12,478 nucleotides of DNA from Pseudomonadota bacterium. GTDB taxonomy: Bacteria > Pseudomonadota > Alphaproteobacteria > UBA828 > JAPUJA01. The position numbers were made by a program, and so were the translations under genes. Location: NCBI GenBank assembly GCA_027296525.1, contig JAPUJA010000084.1:1-12478 (forward strand), in the 5' to 3' direction. Below are positions 6,061-12,478 of the stretch, piece after piece (the first letter of the stretch is position 1; each line of letters opens with the position of its first letter). The notes under the pieces were generated by a model. That model did not search any database. It saw only the letters and a list, made by a program, of their open reading frames with translations, and was not told the DNA's origin.

Positions 6061-8733
6061 TCAGTCGCCGACCGGCAGGCTGAAGGGATAGTCGATCCGT
6101 TCCTGCTCTTCGGCGAAGACGATGTCGAGTGATTGGGGCCTTCCGGAGACGCGCACCGTACCGTGCCAGAGGCCGGGCGATTCACCGGCCTCCAGTTGGG
6201 CGGCGTTGGTCGCGAGTTGGTTGCCCTCGGCGTCGTAAGGGATGAATTGCACGAGACTCTCGCGCGGCGCGCGGATTTCGATCTGAAGGGCGCCATCGGA
6301 AACGCCGACGAGGCGCGCGCTCTGGCCGTTCGGATGCTCCGTGCGGTTGCCAAGCTCCGTCACATCGAGATGCATTTGCGCGAGCCGCACGGGCAGGCGA
6401 AGGATGAGCCGCCCCTCGACCGCCACGAGCGCCTTGTTGTGAAGCCGGCCGTCGTCTTCGTGGTAGAGATAGAGCGACTGTTGCAAGGACTCCGCACCGT
6501 AGAAGGGGCTTAACTCGGCGAATTCATGGATTTCGACGGGCATCGTCTCGATCGCGCTGCCGGTTTCCACCTGGACTCCCTCGATGACGAGTTCGAGCCC
6601 GGAAAAGTTGCCTTCGAGGGCGGTCGAGCGGGGTGCCGCGATATCGAACTGCCCCTGAACCATGCCGCTCCAGGCCGATTCGAGAGAGCGCGGGCAGAGC
6701 TCGAAGGGATGAAGCGCGTGAGTGTCCGCGCCGCAGGGATTGGCGAGTTCGGCATTCACCGCTTCGCGCGCAAAGAGTTCGCCGCTCGTCGTTCCGACCC
6801 GGTAGGGCGTCGGAAAATCCCACCGGTCGAAACTCGGCACGGCCGAGCCGAGCTCGAAGGGATAGTCCTTCGTCTCGTCCTTGCCGGCGATGAGGAGTTG
6901 GGCGTAGGCCGGCCGACCCGTGAAGCCGCGCCCGATCGTCTTGCCCGAGCCGAGCACACGGCCGGAGGAGTAGGAGCCCTTGCTCCTCAAATATTGCTTC
7001 GCTTCGTTGAGCGCGTGCACCGCGAGCACCCGGTCGGTCTGGCCGCTGATGTCATAGACCAGGCTGTCGGGATCGCTGCCCTGGAAGCGCACGCGCACCC
7101 CGTCGAGTTCGACGATTTGGTTCTCGAACGGCGCAGTGAGGAGATGGCTTTCGACCGCGGTGGGTAGACGAAGGCGCACATAGCCTTCGATATGTGTCAC
7201 ATCAGAGGCGCGCGATCCCGGCGCGAGGCGCACCGTCTTGGTGCCCGAGACCGTTGGGACGGTCACGAATTCGTTGTCGATGAACAGGAAATTGTCGCGG
7301 CTCTGGAGCGCGCCGGGATCGCTATTGCGTTCCTCGCCGCAGGTCTCCTCGAGCAACAGCTCGACGCCGTTGGCATCGCGCACGCTCGTGATGAAGAGCT
7401 GCGCGCGGGGATCGTCATCGATCATGTGCATCGAGTCGATCTCCATGTTGGGGATCTTCCCGCTCGACACCTCGATGTCGATCGCGACGAGCTCTTCCAC
7501 TTGCGTGACGAGGTTCAATCCGCTCACCCGGACGCCGAAGGGGCCTGTCTGGGCGTTCCACTCGGTGTCGGAATAATGCTCGGGGTTGAACGGCTCGAGA
7601 TGGTCATGGGCGAGATCGGTGTAAAAGGCGGGAAGCTCCTCGGGCGCGACGGTCTGCTCCTCCTCCGTGGACGGCTCGAGGGAGGCGGAGTCGGCTTCCA
7701 TGCCCATCTCGGCGAACATGAGCATGATCAGCTCCGCCGGGATTTGGGCGATGTTCTTGAGGGTCTCCTCGGTGAACGAGACTTCCGCGACCAGCCGGGT
7801 GCCTTCGACATGCGCGCTGAAGCTCCCCTGAAGGCGCGTGAGCGTCGGCAGCTCCTCGCCGAGCTCGGCGGTGAGCGCCTGGAACTCTTCGATCGCGCTC
7901 GCCATTTCGGCGGCCCAAGCGGGATCGTTCGACTCGATGCGCATATCGAGCGCGAGCCGCGGCCCGTCCGGGTCGAGTGTGGCGCCGAAATAGAAGCGTT
8001 CGATCGCGGCGATGTCATCGCCCACGCCCCCAAACATCATGGCCCCTTGGGCGCCCTCGCCGGTCGCGTCTATTTCTCCCGCCGGAACGAGCAGGCCGAG
8101 CGCCATCACCCGTCCGCTCCGATAGGCGCGCCACTCGGCGAGGTCGAGCTCGGCCGGCGCACCGCTCGCGAGCCGGTCGAGCACCGGACCGATCATCGTG
8201 GGTTCGGCGGCGACGATGCGTTCGCCCGAGAGGTGAACCGCAATGGGATCGGAAACTTCGCAGGTCCGGACATCCTGTTCCGTCAGGATCAGCACCTCGT
8301 GACCGTCGATCGTGGCCCGCTCGACGCCGTAGGCTTCGGGCAGGAGAGCGACGATATCATCGACCGCGAAGCGTCCGAGAACGATCGTCGCGGCGGCGAA
8401 GCCCTGCTCCGATCCCGCCGCGCCGACGAGCACGTAGTCGACCGTTTCACGCGCGCGAATGCCGTGCTCCTCGAGGACCGCGAGGATCGAGCCCACGGCC
8501 ATCGGATTGAGCAGCGCGCCCTCGTCCTCCTCGCCGAGGATCGTGCGTTCCGCCTCGATCGCGTAGCGTACGTCGACATAGGCCATGCCGACGACGCCGC
8601 CCAGAGCCAGCGCGTCCTCGGCCGCGAGCACGGAGGCCGGCGGCTCTTCCGGTCCGGCGGCCTGGGCGAGCGCGCTTAAGGTGAGATGGGCCGCGAGCAC
8701 CAAGGATGCCGCGAGGAAGGCAGGTAATCTCAT
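6061..8733 (-). CDS. Large exported protein with duplicated C-terminal domain; unknown function
   Basis: 890 residues from the ATG at 8731-8733, with GGAG six to seven bases upstream. The N-terminus is a signal peptide (MRLPAFLAASLVLAAHLTLS then ALAQA; likely cleavage near 25-26), so the protein is periplasmic or outside the cell. Residues about 30-350 are a mixed alpha/beta region rich in Glu and Ala, with patterns such as ATIVLGRFAVDDIVALLPEA, loosely recalling DUF3352-type proteins; this is tentative. An acidic linker (346-370) leads to a beta-rich second half. There, residues 516-629 and 773-889 are related, both running from an EG..LRLP motif to GRP and DYPF.L near the end. No transmembrane or anchoring motif follows. 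No enzyme signature is recognised. The long frame, signal peptide and SD make the gene certain; its function is unknown. Confidence 0.88.
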   Translation of the reverse strand: MRLPAFLAASLVLAAHLTLSALAQAAGPEEPPASVLAAEDALALGGVVGMAYVDVRYAIEAERTILGEEDEGALLNPMAVGSILAVLEEHGIRARETVDYVLVGAAGSEQGFAAATIVLGRFAVDDIVALLPEAYGVERATIDGHEVLILTEQDVRTCEVSDPIAVHLSGERIVAAEPTMIGPVLDRLASGAPAELDLAEWRAYRSGRVMALGLLVPAGEIDATGEGAQGAMMFGGVGDDIAAIERFYFGATLDPDGPRLALDMRIESNDPAWAAEMASAIEEFQALTAELGEELPTLTRLQGSFSAHVEGTRLVAEVSFTEETLKNIAQIPAELIMLMFAEMGMEADSASLEPSTEEEQTVAPEELPAFYTDLAHDHLEPFNPEHYSDTEWNAQTGPFGVRVSGLNLVTQVEELVAIDIEVSSGKIPNMEIDSMHMIDDDPRAQLFITSVRDANGVELLLEETCGEERNSDPGALQSRDNFLFIDNEFVTVPTVSGTKTVRLAPGSRASDVTHIEGYVRLRLPTAVESHLLTAPFENQIVELDGVRVRFQGSDPDSLVYDISGQTDRVLAVHALNEAKQYLRSKGSYSSGRVLGSGKTIGRGFTGRPAYAQLLIAGKDETKDYPFELGSAVPSFDRWDFPTPYRVGTTSGELFAREAVNAELANPCGADTHALHPFELCPRSLESAWSGMVQGQFDIAAPRSTALEGNFSGLELVIEGVQVETGSAIETMPVEIHEFAELSPFYGAESLQQSLYLYHEDDGRLHNKALVAVEGRLILRLPVRLAQMHLDVTELGNRTEHPNGQSARLVGVSDGALQIEIRAPRESLVQFIPYDAEGNQLATNAAQLEAGESPGLWHGTVRVSGRPQSLDIVFAEEQERIDYPFSLPVGD

Positions 8734-8993
8734 GACGATCTCCAGTTCCGAGGGTCTTTCCGTCGGGAATTTTGCCGCTGAATCCGTTCGAAATGGTCAA
8801 CCGGCGATCCGTACTCGGCAATGAATCAATGCGATAATCCTTATGGACTCGGCGCCGCCCGGGACACCATATTCTATCTATTATTCTATCTATAAGGTGA
8901 ACGGGTGGGCGATGGCGCTCGCCTCGCGTGCCACGGCCCGTGGGCGCGTCGTTCCGCGCGGCGGATGGGTCTGGTACCCCGAGGTTACGGAAG
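8734..8993. other. Divergent intergenic region between the exported-protein gene and queC
   Basis: About 260 bases carrying control signals for both directions. Contains the 12-base tandem repeat with a possible -10 for queC and, on the minus strand, a TTGACC with no well-spaced -10 for the exported-protein gene. I looked for a preQ1 riboswitch before queC and saw no recognisable aptamer. A small CCACG/CGTGG hairpin lies at 8931-8943. Confidence 0.4.
8870..8893 (+). repeat. Perfect 12-base tandem repeat in the queC promoter region
   Basis: Two exact copies of TATTCTATCTAT, directly followed by AAGG. The end of the second copy forms TATAAG (8891-8896), five of six matches to a -10 box for queC. 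No convincing -35 box lies upstream. The repeat sits between the divergent 890-residue gene and queC and may be a promoter or operator element. Confidence 0.7.
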
Positions 8994-9707
8994 GTGGCGG
9001 CGAAAGCAAAGGCGGTGGTCTTGCTGAGCGGAGGCCTCGATTCGGCCACGACGCTCGCGCTCGCGCGCGCCGAGGGTTACGACGCCTGCGCGCTGACCTT
9101 CCGTTATGGCCAGCGCCACGGGGTGGAACTCGAGGCGGCGGCGCGCATCGCCTCGGCGCAAGGGGCGACGCGCCATCTGGTCATGGGGATCGACCTCGGC
9201 GCGCTCGGGGGGTCCGCGCTGACCGATGACATCGAGGTCCCCAAGGGGCGCGGGGGCGCGGCGATGACGGCGGATATTCCCATCACCTACGTGCCCGCGC
9301 GCAACACGGTCTTTCTCGCGCTCGCGCTCGCCTGGGCGGAGCTGTTGCCCGCCGACGACATCTTCATCGGCGTCAACGCGATCGATTACAGCGGGTATCC
9401 CGATTGCCGTCCTGATTTCATCGCCGCCTTCGAGCGACTCGCCAATCTCGCCACCAAGGCCGGCGTCGCCGATGGCCGGCGGTTTCGCATCCACACGCCG
9501 CTCATCGATCTCACCAAGGGCGAGATCATCCGCAAAGGGCGTGCGCTCGGGGTCGATTACGCCTTGACCTCGAGTTGCTATGATCCGGCGGCCGACGGGC
9601 GCGCCTGCGGAACGTGCGACGCCTGCGCTTTAAGGCTCAAGGGATTCGCCGAAGCCGGGCTCTCGGACCCGATCGCCTATGTCGAGGAGGCGACTTCCGC
9701 GCCATGA
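8994..9707 (+). CDS. queC: 7-cyano-7-deazaguanine (preQ0) synthase QueC
   Basis: 237 residues from a GTG at 8994-8996, chosen because GAGG lies nine bases upstream (8981-8984) and the product then begins close to the usual QueC start; the frame is open to a GTG at 8928. QueC converts 7-carboxy-7-deazaguanine to preQ0 using ammonia and ATP. Visible signatures: the PP-loop SGGLDSAT (12-19), YVPARNTVFL (99-108), GVNAIDYSGYPDCRPDF and four zinc Cys at 195, 205, 208 and 211 in CYDPAADGRACGTCDAC. Length is normal and all key residues are present. It overlaps queE by four bases (ATGA), indicating a co-translated operon. Confidence 0.97.
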   Translation: MAAKAKAVVLLSGGLDSATTLALARAEGYDACALTFRYGQRHGVELEAAARIASAQGATRHLVMGIDLGALGGSALTDDIEVPKGRGGAAMTADIPITYVPARNTVFLALALAWAELLPADDIFIGVNAIDYSGYPDCRPDFIAAFERLANLATKAGVADGRRFRIHTPLIDLTKGEIIRKGRALGVDYALTSSCYDPAADGRACGTCDACALRLKGFAEAGLSDPIAYVEEATSAP

Positions 9708-10345
9708 GCTACAGCGTGAAGGAGATCTATTACACGCTTCAGGGCGAGGGCGCGAATGCCGGCCGGCCGGCCGTCTTCTGCCGCTTCGCGGGCTGCAATC
9801 TGTGGTCGGGACGCGAAGAAGACCGCGACGGCGCCGTCTGCGACTTCTGCGATCCCGATTTCGTCGGCACCGACGGCCCCGGCGGCGGGCGCTTCGCCTC
9901 GGCGGACGAGCTGGCCGGGGCGGTCGCCCGCGCCTGGCCGTCGAACGGCGCAAGCGGTGTCAAGCCCTTCGTGGTCTGCACCGGGGGCGAGCCGCTCTTG
10001 CAGCTCGATCAGCCCTTGGTCGATGCCTTCCACGATCGCGGCTTCGAGGTCGCGATCGAGAGCAACGGCACCTGCCCGGCGCCGGAGGGGATCGACTGGA
10101 TTTGCGTGAGCCCCAAGGCGGGCGCGGAGCTCGTGCTCACCGCGGGCGATGAGCTCAAGCTCGTCTATCCGCAAGCGGGCGCCGAGCCCGAGCGCTATGA
10201 GGGCCTCGCCTTCGCTCGTTTCTTCCTGCAGCCCATGGACGGCCCGGCGCGCGTCGAGAACGGCGTGCGCGCGACCCGCTACTGTCTCGCGCATCCCCGT
10301 TGGCGCTTGAGCCTGCAACTCCACAAGATCCTGGGCATTCCTTGA
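9704..10345 (+). CDS. queE: 7-carboxy-7-deazaguanine synthase QueE
   Basis: 213 residues from the ATG at 9704, overlapping the queC stop; GAGGAGG lies 13 bases upstream. QueE is a radical-SAM enzyme that contracts the ring of 6-carboxytetrahydropterin to 7-carboxy-7-deazaguanine. The cluster-binding Cys are C31, C46 and C49, a CX14CX2C spacing known from one QueE subtype rather than the canonical CX3CX2C. Also visible: the N-terminal YYTLQGEGANAGRPAVFCRF, the SAM-binding CTGGEPLL (92-99) and ESNGT (119-123). The gene sits between queC and queD in pathway order with minimal gaps. Confidence 0.96.
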   Translation: MSYSVKEIYYTLQGEGANAGRPAVFCRFAGCNLWSGREEDRDGAVCDFCDPDFVGTDGPGGGRFASADELAGAVARAWPSNGASGVKPFVVCTGGEPLLQLDQPLVDAFHDRGFEVAIESNGTCPAPEGIDWICVSPKAGAELVLTAGDELKLVYPQAGAEPERYEGLAFARFFLQPMDGPARVENGVRATRYCLAHPRWRLSLQLHKILGIP

Positions 10346-10352
10346 GGCCGCG

Positions 10353-10715
10353 ATGGAAATCTTCAAGGAATTCACCTTCGAGGCCGCCCACCGGCTGCCC
10401 AACGTCGCGCCGGAGCATAAATGCGCGCGTCTGCACGGCCATTCCTTCCGGGTCGAGATACGGCTCGAAGGCGAAGTGACTGAGAAGAGCGGCTGGGTGC
10501 GCGACTTCGGCGAGGTCGAAGCGGCCTTCGCGCCGCATCTCGACGCGCTCGATCACCGCTACTTGAACGAGATCGACGGGCTCGAGAACCCGACGAGCGA
10601 GAATCTCGCGCGCTGGATCTGGCGGCGCCTCGAATCCGCCCTGCCCGAGCTTGCCACCGTCACCATCCGCGAGACCTGCACCGACGGCTGCATCTACCGG
10701 GGCGAGGACGAATAG
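10353..10715 (+). CDS. queD: 6-carboxy-5,6,7,8-tetrahydropterin synthase QueD
   Basis: 120 residues, normal for QueD. It converts 7,8-dihydroneopterin triphosphate to 6-carboxytetrahydropterin, the substrate of QueE. Zinc ligands H13 (AAHRLP), H28 and H30 (LHGHSF) are present, with catalytic C24 (HKCARLHGH) and the D67/H68 pair in LDHRYLN; E107 near the C-terminus fits the family's pterin-binding Glu. The GAGG SD overlaps the queE stop, seven bases before the ATG, so it is the third gene of the operon. Later steps (queF, tgt, queA) are not in the window, so use for queuosine or another 7-deazapurine is not decided here. Confidence 0.96.
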   Translation: MEIFKEFTFEAAHRLPNVAPEHKCARLHGHSFRVEIRLEGEVTEKSGWVRDFGEVEAAFAPHLDALDHRYLNEIDGLENPTSENLARWIWRRLESALPELATVTIRETCTDGCIYRGEDE

Positions 10716-10758
10716 GGCGGCGCGCCGAGCCAGGCGGCTGCGCCCATTCGGGTTGAGC

Positions 10759-12009
10759 TCAGCTGGGGCGGTCGATCGCGGCCTCGAGCGCAGCGATCAG
10801 GCGATCCACTTCCGCCAGGCTGTTGTAGTGCACGAGGCTCACCCGCACGACGCCGTCCTCCGGCTCGAGTCCCAGCGCCTCTACATAGCGATAAGCGTAG
10901 AAATTTCCGCTGCTTATTCCTATTTTTTGATGTGATAGGAGAGGTGGAAACGCGGCCGAGCGGCGGCCTTCGACGGTGAAGGAGAAGGTTGGCGCCCGCG
11001 TCCCATCGCCCGCATCGTTGCGCCCGATCAGATGGATTTCGGGCCGGCTCGCCACGAACGCGAGGAAGCGTGCCGAGAGCCGCGCCTCGTGGCCAAGCGT
11101 CAGCCCATAGACCCGTTCGAGCCGGGCGCGCCGGTCGTTCTCGGGCCGCTCGAAGTGATGCGCGTCGAGGGCATCGAAATACTCGGCGATCCCGATCACC
11201 GCGCCGCTCGCCTCGAATTGCGCGCCGCCCAATTTGAGCTTCCGGGCCAGGTCGTCCTCGGGGATGAAGAAGTGGTTCTGCCCCTTGACGCCGAGCAGAT
11301 GCTCGCGCTTGGCGTAGAGCACGGCGAGATGGGGTCCGAACAGCTTGTAGAGGCTGAAGAGATAGAAATCGGCGTCGAGCGCCTTGACGTCCGGCAGGGA
11401 ATGGGGAGCAAACGAGACGCCATCGATGCACAGAAGCGCCCCGACGTCATGAACCTTTCGGCCGATCGCCGCCACATCGTTCACGCTGCCGGTGATGTTC
11501 GAGCAATGGGTCACGGCCACCAGGCGCGTCCGCCCGCTCAGCAGCGAATCGAGGGCGTCGATCTCGAGTTCGCCGGTCTTTGCGTCGATCCGCCATTCCC
11601 TCACCGTCAGGCCGAACTCGGCGAGGCGGCGCCACGCGCCGTTGTTTGCCTCGTGATCCAGGTTGGTGACGATCACCTCGTCTCCCTTCGCGAAGAGGGG
11701 AACGAGCGCGTGGGACAGCACATAGACGTTGAGTGTCGTCGAGGGCCCGATCACGATCTCGTCGGGCTGGGCGTTGATCATCGCGGCCAGCGCCTTCTGC
11801 CCCTCGGCGAGCTCGTCGGCGGCTTGCGCCGAGACGCCGTAGGGATAGCCGGGCTGCACGCGCATCTGGGAGGCGAAGCGCCGCATCCGCTCGATGACCG
11901 GCCGGGCCACCTGGCTTCCGCCCGCGTTCTCGAAGAATGCCCAGCCCGAGGCGAGCGCGGGGAACTCGCCCCTCACGAAGTCGATGTCGAGCTCGCCCGT
12001 TTGCGCCAC
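10759..12009 (-). CDS. Class V aminotransferase, cysteine-desulfurase-like (PLP enzyme)
   Basis: 416 residues from a GTG at 12007-12009, preceded by AAGGA five bases upstream (12015-12019); a longer TTG start at 12066 has no SD and coincides with a -35 box. PLP signatures: FFENAGGSQVARPV near the start, the His of LDHEAN (119) that stacks on the cofactor, D196 and H203 in LCIDGVSFAPH, and the Schiff-base Lys K222 in FSLYKLFGPH. It resembles the SufS/CsdA group and especially a sub-family annotated as cysteine desulfurase-like. However, the loop that carries the catalytic Cys in true desulfurases reads ISSGNFYAYR, without Cys, so desulfurase activity is doubtful; another lyase or aminotransferase reaction is more likely. 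It is convergent with queD, 43 bases apart. Confidence 0.88.
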   Translation of the reverse strand: MAQTGELDIDFVRGEFPALASGWAFFENAGGSQVARPVIERMRRFASQMRVQPGYPYGVSAQAADELAEGQKALAAMINAQPDEIVIGPSTTLNVYVLSHALVPLFAKGDEVIVTNLDHEANNGAWRRLAEFGLTVREWRIDAKTGELEIDALDSLLSGRTRLVAVTHCSNITGSVNDVAAIGRKVHDVGALLCIDGVSFAPHSLPDVKALDADFYLFSLYKLFGPHLAVLYAKREHLLGVKGQNHFFIPEDDLARKLKLGGAQFEASGAVIGIAEYFDALDAHHFERPENDRRARLERVYGLTLGHEARLSARFLAFVASRPEIHLIGRNDAGDGTRAPTFSFTVEGRRSAAFPPLLSHQKIGISSGNFYAYRYVEALGLEPEDGVVRVSLVHYNSLAEVDRLIAALEAAIDRPS

Positions 12010-12036
12010 GTCGGTCCTTATGCCCGGCCTCGCTGG

Positions 12037-12066
12037 CTTATGACGCGCGCGAGGAGAGGCGGTCAA
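12037..12066 (-). promoter_or_regulatory. Candidate promoter of the aminotransferase gene
   Basis: Minus-strand TTGACC (12061-12066), an 18-base spacer, then CATAAG (12037-12042). The predicted start would leave a leader of about 20 bases before the GTG at 12009, which contains the AAGGA SD. The -35 match is good and the -10 match moderate (four of six). Confidence 0.35.
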
Positions 12067-12076
12067 TGGCGGATTG

Positions 12077-12478
12077 TCAATTGGCTTTGACGCCCGTCGG
12101 CGGCTCGCGGCCCCGGCGGTTCACGAGAAAGAGGCCCCCCATGACCAGCGCCAAGGCGCCCCAGATCCAGAGGCTGTGCGCTTCGCTGAAGAACAGGATG
12201 CCCCAGCCGACGCCGGCTATGGTGTCGATATAGGCGACCGTCGAGAAGAAGACGGAACCCGCGAGTCGGATGATCGTAAACAGCAGGGGCCAGAGGAACG
12301 CCGAGAGCAGCATCAAGAAGAAGACGGTGGCTTCGCCCTTGGAAAGGGGCTCCTGAAATATCCACCACGAGTCCGAGATCACCATGACGGGAAGCATGAA
12401 CAGGCTGCCGACGACGAGCAGCCCACAGGAGAAAGAGATGGCGTCGCCTGTCGGTGGGCGCATGCGCTCGGCCAGGAT
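12077..12478 (-). CDS. EamA/DMT-family transporter, C-terminal part (runs off right edge)
   Basis: The frame is open to the right edge, so only the last 134 codons are present. Four hydrophobic segments are visible: ISFSCGLLVVGSLFMLPVMV, VFFLMLLSAFLWPLLFTII, AGSVFFSTVAYIDTIAGVGW and LWIWGALALVMGGLFLV. The final block, a helix with AGVGWGILFFSEAHSLWIWG and then GALALVMGGLFLVNRR, is typical of the second EamA repeat of drug/metabolite transporters. The substrate cannot be told. It ends 67 bases before the aminotransferase start; a promoter between them suggests separate expression, though read-through is possible. Confidence 0.8.
   Translation of the reverse strand: MLAERMRPPTGDAISFSCGLLVVGSLFMLPVMVISDSWWIFQEPLSKGEATVFFLMLLSAFLWPLLFTIIRLAGSVFFSTVAYIDTIAGVGWGILFFSEAHSLWIWGALALVMGGLFLVNRRGREPPTGVKAN

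Noticed and set aside
7192..8679. Long plus-strand open frame (495 codons) opposite the 890-residue gene
   Set aside because: Antisense to a gene with signal peptide and SD; composition is Arg/Asp/His-rich as expected from the complement of GC-biased codons, with no domain recognisable.
8734..8993. preQ1 riboswitch ahead of queC
   Set aside because: No aptamer-like hairpin with the A-rich tail is visible, and the leader after the likely -10 is short and GC-rich.
10716..10758. Bidirectional terminator between queD and the aminotransferase gene
   Set aside because: The gap is GC-rich with possible GGGCG/CGCCC pairing but no T-run on either strand and no clean stem.
11032..12090. Plus-strand open frame (352 codons) opposite the aminotransferase gene
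   Set aside because: Shadow of a clear PLP-enzyme gene; no recognisable motifs.

Overview
The window looks like chromosome of a GC-rich alphaproteobacterium. The strongest marker is a SciP (DUF1153) gene; SciP is an inhibitor of the cell-cycle regulator CtrA and is confined to Alphaproteobacteria. An ECF sigma/anti-sigma pair with a 4-base overlap and a QueC-QueE-QueD operon fit the same picture. I see no rRNA, tRNA, CRISPR array, insertion sequence or phage gene. Genus cannot be fixed from the sequence.

Layout. 1-1043: start of a probable anti-sigma gene, an ECF sigma factor gene (both minus strand), then about 420 bases without a convincing gene. 1044-2354: two minus-strand genes, a stand-alone FlgC-like flagellar rod protein and a Pro/Thr-rich protein with acidic pentapeptide repeats that ends at a clear intrinsic terminator. 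2643-4693: sciP followed downstream by a large ATPase with an MshEN-type N-terminus (a c-di-GMP-binding fold in relatives), a winged-helix-like segment and an AAA+ core, probably co-transcribed. 4792-5775: an unrecognised exported, membrane-anchored protein with a duplicated Cys-containing module. 6061-8733: an 890-residue exported protein of unknown function with a duplicated C-terminal domain. 8994-10715: plus-strand queC-queE-queD for preQ0 synthesis (queuosine or other 7-deazapurine pathway). 10759-12009: minus-strand class V aminotransferase, cysteine-desulfurase-like but without a Cys at the usual catalytic loop. 12077-12478: 3' end of an EamA/DMT transporter gene running off the right edge.

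How they may work together. The FlgC-like protein, SciP and the ATPase suggest a small set of genes tied to motility, polarity or the cell cycle: a CtrA-like box sits immediately upstream of sciP, and a c-di-GMP-type sensor domain is fused to an AAA+ motor next door. This sciP-ATPase pair is the best candidate for something under-described. The two exported proteins are the other main unknowns. queCED is a conventional pathway operon. Start codons were moved from the longest reading frame where a Shine-Dalgarno (SD) sequence or family length argued for it; these choices are stated per gene.
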